A stretch of DNA of 64,000 nt from Streptomyces spinosus (GCF_020400655.1 NZ_JAINRC010000017.1:1-64000), one strand, 5' to 3'; positions 45,698 through 55,720 are shown, counted from the first letter of the stretch. Numbers and translations: made by a program. The notes: a model not told the origin generated them from the letters alone.

Positions 45698-47218
45698 ATG
45701 GCGGACAGAACGGAACGAGACACCCGCGCCACCATCCACGCCGGCGGCGAGTGGCTGGCGGCGATCTCCGGCGCGACCCGGGAGATCCTCGACCCCGCGG
45801 ACGCCCGGCCGTTCGCCGTGGTCGCCGAGGGCGACGAGAAGGACACCGAACGCGCGGTGGCCGCCGCCCGGCACGCCTTCGACCGGGGGCCCTGGCCGCG
45901 CACCCCGGTCGCCGAGCGCGCCGCCCTGCTGCGCCGCGTCGCCGACCTGCTGGTGCGCGACCGCGAGGAACTCGGCCTGCTGGAGAGCCGGGACGCGGGC
46001 AAGACCGTCGAGGAGGGCCGCGTCGACATCGACTGCGTCGCCGACGCCTTCCGCTACTTCGCCGACCTGGTCGCCGCCGAGGCCCCGGGCCGGGTCGTCG
46101 ACGCGGGCTCGCCCGACATCCACAGCGTGGTCGTCCACGAACCGGTCGGCGTCTGCGCGCTGATCACCCCCTGGAACTACCCGCTCCTCCAGGCCAGCTG
46201 GAAGGTCGCCCCGGCGCTCGCGGCCGGCAACACCTTCGTGATCAAGCCCAGCGAGATCACCCCGATGACCACCATCGCGCTGATCGAGCTGCTGGCCGAG
46301 GCCGGCCTGCCCGCGGGCGTGGCCAACCTCGTCACCGGCCCCGGCCACACGGTCGGCGCCCGGCTCGCCGAGCACCCCGACGTCGACCTGGTCTCCTTCA
46401 CCGGCGGTCTGGCCAGCGGCACCAAGGTCGCCCAGGCCGCCGCGCCCACCGTCAAGAAGGTCGCCCTGGAACTCGGCGGCAAGAACCCCAACGTGGTCTT
46501 CGCCGACGCCTGCGCCACCGAGGAGGGCTTCGACACCGCCGTCGACCAGGCCCTCAACGCGGCCTTCATCCACAGCGGCCAGGTCTGCTCGGCCGGCGCC
46601 CGCCTCATCGTCGAGGAGCCGGTCCGCGAGCGCTTCGTCGCCGAACTCGCCCGCCGCGCCGCGAAGATCCGCCTGGGCCGGGGCACCGAGGAGGGCGTCG
46701 AGTGCGGACCGCTCGTCTCCGAGCAGCAGCGCGCCAAGGTCGAGGCGTACGTCGCCTCCGCGCTCGAAGAGGGCGCCGTACTGCGCTGCGGCGGCAAGCG
46801 GCCGGAGCCGTCGCCGCAGCGCCCCGAGGCCGGTTACTTCTACGAGCCGACCGTCCTCGACGCCTGCCACCGCGAGATGCGGGTCGTCCGGGAGGAGGTC
46901 TTCGGCCCGGTCCTCACCGTCGAGACCTTCCGCACCGAGGAAGAGGCCGTCCGCCTCGCCAACGACACCGAGTACGGCCTCGCGGGCGCCGTCTGGACCT
47001 CCGACGCCGGCCGGGCCCGCAGGGTCGCCGCCCGGCTGCGCCACGGCACCGTCTGGATCAACGACTTCCACCCCTACCTGCCGCAGGCGGAGTGGGGCGG
47101 CTTCGGCAGGAGCGGCACCGGCCGCGAGCTGGGGCCCGCCGGCCTCGCCGAGTACCGCGAGACCAAGCACGTCTACCAGAACCTCGCGCCCAAGCCGGTG
47201 CGCTGGTTCGCCGGCTGA
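45698..47218 (+). CDS. betB: betaine aldehyde dehydrogenase-like enzyme
   Basis: A 506-residue aldehyde dehydrogenase. NAD-binding and catalytic motifs are visible: ITPWNYPLLQ, KPSEITP, SFTGG, the catalytic Glu in LELGGKN and the catalytic Cys in HSGQVCSAG. It probably oxidises betaine aldehyde to glycine betaine; substrate assignment rests on the GMC oxidoreductase and betaine importer that follow in the same direction. It starts 190 bp from the divergent secreted-protein gene, in a region with a TGCGCATGCG palindrome. The next gene follows after 45 bp. Confidence 0.88.
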   Translation: MADRTERDTRATIHAGGEWLAAISGATREILDPADARPFAVVAEGDEKDTERAVAAARHAFDRGPWPRTPVAERAALLRRVADLLVRDREELGLLESRDAGKTVEEGRVDIDCVADAFRYFADLVAAEAPGRVVDAGSPDIHSVVVHEPVGVCALITPWNYPLLQASWKVAPALAAGNTFVIKPSEITPMTTIALIELLAEAGLPAGVANLVTGPGHTVGARLAEHPDVDLVSFTGGLASGTKVAQAAAPTVKKVALELGGKNPNVVFADACATEEGFDTAVDQALNAAFIHSGQVCSAGARLIVEEPVRERFVAELARRAAKIRLGRGTEEGVECGPLVSEQQRAKVEAYVASALEEGAVLRCGGKRPEPSPQRPEAGYFYEPTVLDACHREMRVVREEVFGPVLTVETFRTEEEAVRLANDTEYGLAGAVWTSDAGRARRVAARLRHGTVWINDFHPYLPQAEWGGFGRSGTGRELGPAGLAEYRETKHVYQNLAPKPVRWFAG

Positions 47219-47263
47219 GCCCCGTCCCGCCAGCAGTACGTCCCCCTCTGGAGCAGCACCCCC

Positions 47264-48793
47264 ATGTCCCACACCACCCACGTCTACGACTACGTCGTCA
47301 TCGGCGGCGGCACGGCGGGCTCCGTCATCGCCTCCCGCCTCACCGAGGACCCCGACGTCACCGTCGCCGTCATCGAGGGCGGCCCGAGCGACGTCGGCCG
47401 CGACGACGTCCTCACCCTGCGCCGCTGGATGGGCCTGCTCGGCGGCGAACTCGACTACGACTACCCGACGGTGGAACAGCCCCGCGGCAACTCCCACATC
47501 CGGCACAGCCGCGCCCGCGTCCTCGGCGGCTGCTCCTCGCACAACACCCTCATCTCGTTCAAGCCCCTGCCCTCCGACTGGGACGAGTGGGAGGAGGCCG
47601 GCGCCAAGGGCTGGGGCGCCGTCCCCATGGAGGCCTACTTCGCCCGCCTCAAGAACAACATCGTCTCCGTCGACGAGAAGGACCGGAACGCCATCGCCCG
47701 CGACTTCGTCGACGCGGCCCGGTCGGCGCTCGGGGTACCCCGTGTCGAGGGCTTCAACCGCGAGCCGTTCACCGACGGGGTCGGCTTCTTCGACCTCGCC
47801 TACCACCCCGAGACCAACAAGCGCTCCTCGGCGTCGGTGGCGTACCTGCACCCGGTGATGGACGAGCGCCCCAACCTCCGCATCTTCCTGGAGACCTGGG
47901 CGTACCGGCTGGAGCTGGACGGCACCCGCGCCGAGGGCGTCCACGTGCGCACCAAGGACGGCGAGGAACTGCTGGTCCGCGCCCGCGAGGAGGTCGTCCT
48001 GTGCGCGGGCGCCGTCGACTCCCCGCGCCTGCTGCTCCACTCGGGCATCGGCCCCGCCGAGGACCTCCGGGCGCTGGGCATCCCCGTCGTCCACGACCTG
48101 CCGGGCGTCGGCGAGAACCTGCTCGACCACCCCGAGTCGGTCATCGTCTGGGAGACCCACGGCCCGATCCCGGAGAACTCCGCGATGGACTCCGACGCGG
48201 GCCTGTTCGTCCGCCGCGACCCCGCGCACCCGGGCCCGGACCTGATGTTCCACTTCTACCAGATCCCGTTCACCGACAACCCGGAGCGCCTCGGCTACGA
48301 ACGCCCGCGCCACGGCGTGTCGATGACCCCGAACATCCCCAAGCCGAAGAGCCGCGGACGCCTCTACCTGACCAGCGCCGACCCCGCCGTCAAGCCGGCG
48401 CTCGACTTCCGCTACTTCACCGACGAGGACGACTACGACGCGCGGACCCTCGTCGACGGCATCCGCATCGCCCGTGAGATCGCCAGGACCGAGCCGCTGG
48501 CCGGCTGGCTCAAGCGCGAGGTCTGCCCCGGCCCCGAGATCCTCGGCGACGCCGAGCTGAGCGAGTACGCCCGCAAGGTCGCGCACACCGTCTACCACCC
48601 GGCCGGCACCTGCAGGATGGGCGCCGCCGACGACGAACTCGCCGTCGTGGACCCCGGGCTGAGGATCCGGGGCCTCGAAGGCATTCGCATCGCCGACGCG
48701 TCCGTCTTCCCGACCATGACCGCCGTGAACCCGATGATCGGGGTGCTCATGGTCGGGGAGAAGGCCGTCGACCTGATCGGAGGTGACCGATGA
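47264..48793 (+). CDS. GMC-family oxidoreductase, choline dehydrogenase-like
   Basis: A 509-residue FAD enzyme. The N-terminus has DYVVIGGGTAGSVIASRL, and the GMC signatures HSRARVLGGCSSHN and GAVDSPRLLLHSGIG are present. The C-terminal active-site region includes VYHPAGTCRMG and AVNPMIG. Choline dehydrogenases oxidise choline to betaine aldehyde, which the adjacent BetB would finish. Other alcohols cannot be excluded, since GMC enzymes vary. GGAG lies before the ATG, and its end overlaps the ABC ATPase start (ATGA). Confidence 0.85.
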   Translation: MSHTTHVYDYVVIGGGTAGSVIASRLTEDPDVTVAVIEGGPSDVGRDDVLTLRRWMGLLGGELDYDYPTVEQPRGNSHIRHSRARVLGGCSSHNTLISFKPLPSDWDEWEEAGAKGWGAVPMEAYFARLKNNIVSVDEKDRNAIARDFVDAARSALGVPRVEGFNREPFTDGVGFFDLAYHPETNKRSSASVAYLHPVMDERPNLRIFLETWAYRLELDGTRAEGVHVRTKDGEELLVRAREEVVLCAGAVDSPRLLLHSGIGPAEDLRALGIPVVHDLPGVGENLLDHPESVIVWETHGPIPENSAMDSDAGLFVRRDPAHPGPDLMFHFYQIPFTDNPERLGYERPRHGVSMTPNIPKPKSRGRLYLTSADPAVKPALDFRYFTDEDDYDARTLVDGIRIAREIARTEPLAGWLKREVCPGPEILGDAELSEYARKVAHTVYHPAGTCRMGAADDELAVVDPGLRIRGLEGIRIADASVFPTMTAVNPMIGVLMVGEKAVDLIGGDR

Positions 48794-49980
48794 GTCTCAC
48801 CGTCCCCACCCGCAAGCCGCCCACCACCACCGAGTCCGTCTTCTCGGTGTCCGGACTGTGGAAGGTGTTCGGCCCCAGGCCCGAGCGCGTCCCCGAGGAC
48901 CCCGCTCTCGCCACGCTGACCCCCGCCGAACTCCGCTCCCGCACCGGCTGCACGGCCGCCGTGAGGGACGTCTCCTTCGACGTCCGCAAGGGCGAGGTCT
49001 TCGTCGTGATGGGCCTGTCCGGCTCCGGCAAGTCCACCCTCGTCCGCTGTCTGACCCGCCTGATCGAGCCGACGGCGGGCACGATCGCCATCGACGGCGA
49101 GGACGTCCGCGCGATGGACAAGGCCCGGCTGCGCGAGCTGCGCCGGCACCGGGCCGCGATGGTCTTCCAGCACTTCGGCCTCCTCCCGCACCGCACGGTC
49201 CTCGACAACGTCGCCTACGGCCTGGAGATCCAGGGCGTCGGCAAGTCCGAACGCCGCGAGCGCGCCGCCGAGTTCGTCGCCAAGGTCGGCCTCGAAGGCA
49301 TGGAGAAGCGCCGCCCCGGCCAGCTCTCCGGCGGCCAGCGCCAGCGGGTGGGCCTCGCCAGGGCGCTGGCGGTGGACCCCGAGGTGCTGCTCTTCGACGA
49401 GCCGTTCAGCGCCCTGGACCCCCTCATCCGGCGTGACATGCAGGACGAGGTGACCCGCCTGCACCGCGAGGAGGGCCGCACGATGGTCTTCATCACCCAC
49501 GACCTCACCGAGGCCCTCAAACTCGGCGACCGCATCGCCCTCATGCGCGACGGCCAGGTGGTCCAGCTGGGCACCCCCGAGGAGATCGTCGGCGACCCGG
49601 CCGACGACTACGTCCGCGAGTTCGTCCGGGACGTGCCGCGCGAACAGGTGATGACGGCCCGCCGGGCCATGCGGCCGCTCTCCTCGGACGACACGGAGAC
49701 CGGCCCGGCGATCCGCCCGGAGGCCACGGTCGCGGAGGCCATCGAGGCGGTGGCCCGGGCCGGCGAACCGGCCCGTGTGATGGACAAGGGCCGCTGCCTC
49801 GGCGTAGTGGACCCCGAGCAGCTGCTCGGCGTGGTGGCGGGCGTGGACGCGCCCGCGGCAGGCGAGGCGGCCGCCGGCACCCGTGCCGCCAGGACGGCGC
49901 CCGTACCGCGGAAGGCGGCATCCCGCCGGCGCGGACGAGCGCCCCAGCCCCCGGCCGGCACCGCCCCGGAGGCCGTCTGA
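48790..49980 (+). CDS. glycine betaine/proline ABC importer ATPase
   Basis: A 396-residue ProV/OpuAA-type ATPase. Walker A is GLSGSGKST, signature LSGGQRQRVGLA, Walker B VLLFDEPFSALD and switch His in VFITHDLTEA. The N-terminal ~40 residues (GLWKVFGPRPE) are typical of this class. The C-terminal ~100 residues look like a shortened CBS-type regulatory region and a Pro/Arg/Ala-rich tail. It overlaps the GMC gene upstream and the permease gene downstream (TGATG), so synthesis and uptake of betaine are one transcript. Confidence 0.93.
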   Translation: MSLTVPTRKPPTTTESVFSVSGLWKVFGPRPERVPEDPALATLTPAELRSRTGCTAAVRDVSFDVRKGEVFVVMGLSGSGKSTLVRCLTRLIEPTAGTIAIDGEDVRAMDKARLRELRRHRAAMVFQHFGLLPHRTVLDNVAYGLEIQGVGKSERRERAAEFVAKVGLEGMEKRRPGQLSGGQRQRVGLARALAVDPEVLLFDEPFSALDPLIRRDMQDEVTRLHREEGRTMVFITHDLTEALKLGDRIALMRDGQVVQLGTPEEIVGDPADDYVREFVRDVPREQVMTARRAMRPLSSDDTETGPAIRPEATVAEAIEAVARAGEPARVMDKGRCLGVVDPEQLLGVVAGVDAPAAGEAAAGTRAARTAPVPRKAASRRRGRAPQPPAGTAPEAV

Positions 49981-51914
49981 TGGCAACACTCACCGTCCCG
50001 ACCCCCGGCACCGGCAAACCCCGCGTCCTCAGAAGCCGGGCCGCGGGCAAGCTCCTCCTGCTCGCCCTCCTCACCGCGGTCCTCCTGCCGCTCCTCGACC
50101 GCTGGGGCAACGGCTCCTGGCCGCACGCGCTGACCGTCCACCTGGACAGACCCCTCACCACCGCCAGCGACTGGGTCATCGACAACCGGGACAGCCACCC
50201 CCTGTTCCTGTACTTCTTCGGCTACGTCAGCAACGCCGTCATCTGGGCCGTACGAGCCGTCTACCTCACCCTCCTCGCGGCCGGCTGGGCAGGCGTGACG
50301 GCCTTCGCCGCGCTGCTGGCCTGGCGCGTGGCCGGTGTCCGCCTGGCCGCCGGAACGGCCGTGGCCTTCCTCGCCTGCGGCGTCCTCGGCATGTGGGTCC
50401 CGACCATGCAGACCCTCGCGCTGATGGCCGTGGCGGTCCTCGCCTCCGTCGTCGTCGGCGCGCTCCTCGGTCTCGCCGCCGGCCTCTCCGACCGCCTGGA
50501 CCGCGCCCTGCGCCCGGTCCTGGACACCATGCAGGTGCTCCCGGCCTTCGCCTACCTCCTCCCCGTCGTCCTGGTCTTCGGCATCGGCGTCCCCGCGGCC
50601 GTCCTCGCCACCGTCGTCTACGCCGCCCCGCCGATGGCCCGCCTCACCGCGCTCGGCCTGCGCGGTGCCGACCCCGAGGTCCTGGAGGCCGTGGAGTCGC
50701 TCGGCGCGACCCGGCGCCAGCGGCTGCTGACCGCCCGCATCCCGCTGGCCCGCAAGGAACTCCTCCTCGGCCTCAACCAGACGATCATGATGGCGCTGTC
50801 CATGGCCGTGATCGCCGCCGTCATCGGCGCCGGCGGCCTCGGCGACCGCGTCTACCAGGCCCTCGCCTCGGTCGACGTCGGCGCCGCCCTCGCGGCCGGC
50901 ATCCCGATCGTGCTGCTCGCGGTGGTCCTGGACCGCGTGACCGCCGCCGCCGGCGACGGCACGACCCGCCCCCGCACGATCGGCTGGCCGTACGCCCTCG
51001 CCGTCACCGTGGCCGTCGCCCTCGCCACCCGCCTCCTCGGCGCGTCGGACTGGCCCGGCGGCTGGACCCTCGGTATCGCCGAGCCGGTCAACCGGGCCGT
51101 CGACTGGATGACCGCCCACCTGTACTCCGGTGTCCCGGTCGTCGGCGGCACCGCCGACTGGGCGGGCCACTTCACCACCTGGGTCCTGGACCCCGTACGG
51201 GACGGCCTGCAGTGGCTGCCCTGGTGGTCGGTGCTGCTCGTCGTCGCCGCCCTGGCCTGGCTGATCGGCACCTGGCGCACCGCGCTGACCGCCGTCCTCG
51301 CCATGGCCGCGATCGGTGTGCTCGGCGTGTGGGAACCGTCGCTCGACACCCTCTCCCAGGTGCTGGCCGCCGTCGCCGTCACCCTCGTCCTGGGCTTCGC
51401 GACCGGCATCGCCGCCGCCCGCAGCGACCGCGTCGAACGCGCCCTGCGCCCGGTCCTGGACGTCTTCCAGACCATGCCGCAGTTCGTGTACCTGATCCCG
51501 GTCGTCGCGCTGTTCGGCGTGGGCCGCGCCCCCGCCGTCGCCGCGGCCGTCGTCTACGCCCTGCCCGCCGTCGTGCGGATCACCGCGCAGGGCCTGCGCC
51601 AGGTCGACCAGGCCGCGCTGGAGTCGGCGCGCTCGCTGGGCGCGACCGGCCGCCAGCAGCTGTGGCAGGTCCAGCTCCCGCTGGCCCGGCGCGCGCTGTT
51701 GCTCGCCGTCAACCAGGGCGTGGTGCTGGTCCTCGCCGTCGTGATCATCGGCGGCCTGGTCGGCGGCGGCGCCCTCGGCTACGACGTCGCCTTCGGCCTC
51801 GCCCAGGGCGACCTGGCGACCGGTCTGGTCGCCGGTGCCGCCATCGTCTGCCTGGGCCTGATGCTGGACCGGGTGACCCAGCCGACCGAGCGGCGCGCGA
51901 AGAAGGGAGCCTGA
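49980..51914 (+). CDS. fused tandem permease of the betaine importer
   Basis: A 644-residue protein made of two ProW-like permease halves in one chain. Each half has hydrophobic segments and an EAA-type loop: EAVESLGATRRQRLLTARIP in the first, and LESARSLGATGRQQLWQVQ in the second. Single ProW/OpuAB proteins are about half this length and dimerise, so this gene encodes a covalent pseudo-dimer. The ATG overlaps the ATPase stop, and the binding-protein gene starts 1 bp after its stop. Confidence 0.9.
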   Translation: MATLTVPTPGTGKPRVLRSRAAGKLLLLALLTAVLLPLLDRWGNGSWPHALTVHLDRPLTTASDWVIDNRDSHPLFLYFFGYVSNAVIWAVRAVYLTLLAAGWAGVTAFAALLAWRVAGVRLAAGTAVAFLACGVLGMWVPTMQTLALMAVAVLASVVVGALLGLAAGLSDRLDRALRPVLDTMQVLPAFAYLLPVVLVFGIGVPAAVLATVVYAAPPMARLTALGLRGADPEVLEAVESLGATRRQRLLTARIPLARKELLLGLNQTIMMALSMAVIAAVIGAGGLGDRVYQALASVDVGAALAAGIPIVLLAVVLDRVTAAAGDGTTRPRTIGWPYALAVTVAVALATRLLGASDWPGGWTLGIAEPVNRAVDWMTAHLYSGVPVVGGTADWAGHFTTWVLDPVRDGLQWLPWWSVLLVVAALAWLIGTWRTALTAVLAMAAIGVLGVWEPSLDTLSQVLAAVAVTLVLGFATGIAAARSDRVERALRPVLDVFQTMPQFVYLIPVVALFGVGRAPAVAAAVVYALPAVVRITAQGLRQVDQAALESARSLGATGRQQLWQVQLPLARRALLLAVNQGVVLVLAVVIIGGLVGGGALGYDVAFGLAQGDLATGLVAGAAIVCLGLMLDRVTQPTERRAKKGA

Positions 51915-51915
51915 C

Positions 51916-52869
51916 ATGCGACGTCGTACGACCGCCCTGGTGGGCTCGCTGGTGCTGCTGACCGCGACCGGCTGCGGCGCCGCCGACATGACCAAGCAGG
52001 CCTCGCCCTTCGCGAACGCCGGGGGCGCGAAGTCGGTCACCCTGTCCGTGCAGTCCTGGGTGGGCGCGCAGTCCAACGTGGCCGTCGCCCAGTACATCCT
52101 CCAGCACGAGCTCGGCTACCGCGTGGACACCGTCCAGGTCGACGAGGTGCCCGCCTGGGACGCGCTCAGCCAGGGCCGGGTCGACGCACTCCTGGAGGAC
52201 TGGGGCCACCCGGACCAGGAGAAGCGGTACGTCCGGGACAAGAAGACGATCGCGCGCGGCGGCGACCTCGGGGTGACCGGGCACATCGGCTGGTTCGTGC
52301 CGACGTACCTCGCCAAGGAGCACCCGGACATCACGGACTGGCGGAACCTGAACAAGTACGCCTCGCTCTTCCGCACCGCGGAGAGCGGCGGCAAGGGCCA
52401 GCTGATGGACGGCTCCCCGTCCTACGTCACCAACGACAAGGCGCTGGTGAGGAACCTGAAGCTGGACTACCAGGTGGTCTTCGCCGGTTCCGAGGCGGCC
52501 CAGATCACCCAGATGAAGCAGTTCGCCAAGGAGAAGAAGCCCTTCCTGACCTACTGGTACTCGCCCCAGTGGCTGTTCGAGAAGGTGCCGATGACGGAGG
52601 TGAAGCTGCCGCCGTACAAGGAGGGCTGCGACGCGGACGCGGCCAAGGTGGCCTGCTCCTACCCGCACACCCCGCTCCAGAAGTACCTCAACGCCGACTT
52701 CGCGAAGTCCGGCGGGAAGGCCGCGGCCTTCCTGAAGAGGTTCCGGTGGACCACGCGGGACCAGAACGAGGTCTCCCTGATGATCGCCGAACAGAAGCTG
52801 GACCCGCAGGAGGCGGCGAAGAAGTGGGTGGACAGCCACCCCGCCGTGTGGAAGAAGTGGCTGTCCTGA
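51916..52869 (+). CDS. glycine betaine-binding lipoprotein
   Basis: A 317-residue OpuAC-type substrate-binding protein. The signal peptide ends in the lipobox LTATGC, giving lipid attachment at Cys20. Betaine-binding proteins use Trp cages; Trp residues are present in QSWVGAQ, DEVPAWDAL, EDWGHPD and YWYSPQWLF. It is the last gene of the betaine operon and almost abuts the convergent PEP-mutase-family gene (6 bp gap), with no room for a separate terminator. Confidence 0.93.
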   Translation: MRRRTTALVGSLVLLTATGCGAADMTKQASPFANAGGAKSVTLSVQSWVGAQSNVAVAQYILQHELGYRVDTVQVDEVPAWDALSQGRVDALLEDWGHPDQEKRYVRDKKTIARGGDLGVTGHIGWFVPTYLAKEHPDITDWRNLNKYASLFRTAESGGKGQLMDGSPSYVTNDKALVRNLKLDYQVVFAGSEAAQITQMKQFAKEKKPFLTYWYSPQWLFEKVPMTEVKLPPYKEGCDADAAKVACSYPHTPLQKYLNADFAKSGGKAAAFLKRFRWTTRDQNEVSLMIAEQKLDPQEAAKKWVDSHPAVWKKWLS

Positions 52870-52875
52870 CCGGCG

Positions 52876-53616
52876 TCAGGCCGGCAGGCCGCCGGCGATC
52901 TCCCGCAGCGCGTCGCCGGCCCGCCGCTGGAGGGCCGGCCCGAAGGTGATCCGGGTGGCCCCGAGTCCGCCGAGCACGGCGGGCGCGGGGCCGTCCCCGT
53001 CCGGCCCGGCCAGCACGTTCAGCGGGCCCGGGATCCCTGCCCGCAGCAGGGGCAGCACGGCCACGGGGGCGAGGATCGGGTACACGCAGTCCGCGCCCGC
53101 CGCGACGTACGACGCGGCCCGCTCGACGGCCCGTCCCACATCGCCGTCACCGTGGACGAAGGTGTCCACGCGGGCGTTCACGAACAGCCGGCCGGCGGCC
53201 GCTTCCCGGACCTCGGCGAGATACCCGGCGTGCTCGTGCGGGTCCTTGAGGACGCCCCCCTCGGAGTCCTCCAGGTTGCAGCCGACGGCCCCCGCCTCCA
53301 GCAGCCGCTCCACCAGCTCCCGCGCGCCGAGCCCGTACCCTGCCTCGACGTCCGCCGACACCGGCACGTCCACGGCCCGCGTGATCCGCGCGACCGCCGC
53401 GAACATCTCGTCGGCCGGGGTGGCGCCGTCCGCGTACCCGAGGGACGCGGCGATCGCGGCGCTCGGTGTGGCCAGCGCCGGGAACCCGGCGGCCTCCAGC
53501 ACCCGCGCGCTCGCCGCGTCCCACGGCCCGGGCAGCACCAGCGGGTCCCCGGGGGCGCGCTCCCGGTGGAGCGCGCGGAACCGCTCGGCCTTGTCCCGCG
53601 CCGGGCCGGGGCTCAC
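52876..53616 (-). CDS. isocitrate lyase/PEP mutase family enzyme
   Basis: A 246-residue TIM-barrel protein of the PEP mutase/isocitrate lyase superfamily. Key stretches are LVLPGPWDAASARVLEAAG, the metal-binding SADVEAGYG, NLEDSEGG and NARVDTFVHG. The isocitrate-lyase KKCGH motif is absent, so a C-C or P-C lyase/mutase on a small 2-oxo acid is more likely. It overlaps the AhpD-like gene upstream by 4 bp. No phosphonate genes are nearby, so the substrate is unknown. Confidence 0.85.
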   Translation of the reverse strand: MSPGPARDKAERFRALHRERAPGDPLVLPGPWDAASARVLEAAGFPALATPSAAIAASLGYADGATPADEMFAAVARITRAVDVPVSADVEAGYGLGARELVERLLEAGAVGCNLEDSEGGVLKDPHEHAGYLAEVREAAAGRLFVNARVDTFVHGDGDVGRAVERAASYVAAGADCVYPILAPVAVLPLLRAGIPGPLNVLAGPDGDGPAPAVLGGLGATRITFGPALQRRAGDALREIAGGLPA

Positions 53617-54113
53617 CCGTGCTGGCCGGGCTGGTAGTGGCCCGGGGTCATCCGGAAGGTCACGCCGAACCGGTTCCAGGCGTTGATCACCGTGATCGCG
53701 GCGACCAGCTGGGCCAGTTCGGCCCCCTCGAAGTGCTCGGCGGCCCGCTCGTACACCTCCTCCGGCACGAAGCCGTCCGTGAGCACGGTGACGGCCTCGG
53801 TCAACTCGATCGCGGCCAGCTCCTTCTCGGTGTAGAAGTGCCGGGACTCCTGCCAGGCACTGAGCTGCACGACCCGCTCGACGCTCTCACCGGCGGCGAG
53901 GGCGTCCTTGGTGTGCATGTCCAGGCAGAACGCGCAGTGGTTGAGCTGCGAGGCGCGGATCTTCACCAGCTCGTACAGCTTGGGGTCCAGGCCGCGCTTC
54001 GCGACGCTGTCCAGGCGCACCATGGCCTTGTAGACGTCGGGGGCGTGCTCGGTCCAGGGCAGGCGCGGGGCTTCTTCGGCGGCGTACGTGACGGTTTCCT
54101 GTGCAGTGGTCAT
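53613..54113 (-). CDS. AhpD-like/carboxymuconolactone decarboxylase family protein
   Basis: A 166-residue helical protein with the redox motif CAFCLDMH (CxxC plus His) typical of AhpD-like alkylhydroperoxidase proteins. The upstream helix VKIRASQLNH also fits. Such proteins reduce peroxides with an outside thiol donor. It shares an operon with the PEP-mutase-family gene and is divergent from the MocR regulator 46 bp away, which probably controls it. Confidence 0.9.
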   Translation of the reverse strand: MTTAQETVTYAAEEAPRLPWTEHAPDVYKAMVRLDSVAKRGLDPKLYELVKIRASQLNHCAFCLDMHTKDALAAGESVERVVQLSAWQESRHFYTEKELAAIELTEAVTVLTDGFVPEEVYERAAEHFEGAELAQLVAAITVINAWNRFGVTFRMTPGHYQPGQHG

Positions 54114-54159
54114 GCCTCGACCCTAGGAGTGAGGCAGCCCAGGAGTATGGTCCATTTCC

Positions 54160-55584
54160 ATGGCGGAATCGTGGGCCACTCTGGGCGTCGACCTGCACCT
54201 CGAACCGAGCGGTTCGGGCGGCCTGCGCCGGGGGCTGACCGACGCCCTGCGGGACGCGGTCCGCTCCGGCCGGCTCGCCCCCGGCACCCGGCTGCCGTCC
54301 TCCCGCTCCCTCGCCGCCGACCTCGGCATCGCCCGCAACACCGTCGCCGAGGCCTACGCCGACCTGGTCGCCGAGGGCTGGCTCACGGCCCGCCAGGGCT
54401 CCGGCACCCGAGTGGCACCCGGCACGGCCCCCGGCACCCGCACCCCCACCGCCGCCCCCGCGCGGCCCCCCGGCACCGCCCCGGCGACCTCCCACCGCGC
54501 CCCCACCCGGCCGCTCCACGACCTCGTCCCCGGCACCCCCGACCTCGCCGCCTTCCCGCGCACCGAGTGGCTGAAGGCCACCCGCCGGGCCCTGGCCACG
54601 GCCCCCTTCCACGCCTTCGGCTACGGCGACCCGCGCGGCCGCCCCGAACTGCGCACCGCCCTGGCCGGCTACCTCGCCCGGGCCCGCGGGGTGCGCACCG
54701 ACCCCGACGCGATCCTGGTCACCGCGGGCTTCTCGCACGCCCTGACCCTCCTCGGCACGGTGCTGCGGGCCCGCGGGGTGCGCACGGTGGCCGTGGAGTC
54801 GTACGGCCTGGACGTCCACTGGGCGCTGCTGCACGGCGCGGGCATGGCCACGCCCGCGCTGCCGTACGACGCCCTGGGCACCGATCCCGTCGTGCCCAGG
54901 AGCGCCGGCGCGGTGCTGCTGACCCCGGCGCACCAGTTCCCGATGGGCACCGCGCTGCATCCCGACCGGCGGGCCGCCGTCGTCGCCTGGGCCCGGCGCA
55001 CCGGCGGGCTGGTCCTGGAGGACGACTACGACGGCGAGTTCCGCTACGACCGCCAGCCCGTCGGCGCCCTCCAGGGGCTCGCCCCCGACCGGGTCGTCTA
55101 CCTCGGCACGGCCAGCAAGTCCCTCGCGCCCGGGCTGCGGCTGGGCTGGATGGTGCTCCCGCCGGCCCTCGCGGCGGAGGCGGCCCGGGCCAAGGGCCAG
55201 GCCGACAGCGTCGGGGTCCTGGAACAGCTCACCCTCGCGGAGTTCCTCACCTCCGGCGCGTACGACCGCCACGTCCGCTCCTGCCGCCTGCGCTACCGGC
55301 GCCGCCGCGACGCCCTCGCCACCGCCGTCACCGAGCGGGCACCGGGGGTGGAGGTCACGGGGATCGCGGCCGGCCTGCACGCGGTCCTGCGGCTCCCGGC
55401 CGGCACCGAGGAGTCGGTGGTCCAGGCGGCGGCATGGCAGGGCCTGGCCCTGCACGGCCTCTCCTACCACCGCCACCCCGAGGCCGTCACCGAGCCCCTG
55501 GACGCCCTGGTCGTGGGCTACGGCACCCCGCCGGACAGCGCGTGGGCGGGAGCGCTGGAGGCGCTGTGCCGGGTGCTGCCTTGA
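54160..55584 (+). CDS. MocR-family regulator (GntR HTH plus aminotransferase domain)
   Basis: A 474-residue MocR/PdxR-type regulator. Residues ~15-85 are a GntR winged helix (LPSSRSLAADLGIARNTVAEAYADL). A Pro/Ala/Thr-rich linker follows, then a fold-I aminotransferase domain with DDYDGEFRYDR and the PLP Lys in TASKSLAPGLRLGW. These proteins sense PLP or an amino compound. It is divergent from the AhpD-like gene with a 46-bp shared promoter region, so it likely regulates that pair, itself, or both. Confidence 0.93.
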   Translation: MAESWATLGVDLHLEPSGSGGLRRGLTDALRDAVRSGRLAPGTRLPSSRSLAADLGIARNTVAEAYADLVAEGWLTARQGSGTRVAPGTAPGTRTPTAAPARPPGTAPATSHRAPTRPLHDLVPGTPDLAAFPRTEWLKATRRALATAPFHAFGYGDPRGRPELRTALAGYLARARGVRTDPDAILVTAGFSHALTLLGTVLRARGVRTVAVESYGLDVHWALLHGAGMATPALPYDALGTDPVVPRSAGAVLLTPAHQFPMGTALHPDRRAAVVAWARRTGGLVLEDDYDGEFRYDRQPVGALQGLAPDRVVYLGTASKSLAPGLRLGWMVLPPALAAEAARAKGQADSVGVLEQLTLAEFLTSGAYDRHVRSCRLRYRRRRDALATAVTERAPGVEVTGIAAGLHAVLRLPAGTEESVVQAAAWQGLALHGLSYHRHPEAVTEPLDALVVGYGTPPDSAWAGALEALCRVLP

Positions 55585-55720
55585 GAAGGACCGGCGGAAC
55601 AGGGGCGCGGGGAACCGCGCGCTCGGCCCCATGCGCGCCGCACCCGCCGGACGGACCGAACCCCCGCCCCCGTGAGGCGCGCGGCACCTGGTCCGCCGGC
55701 GCCGGCGCCCCCGCCCCGTG

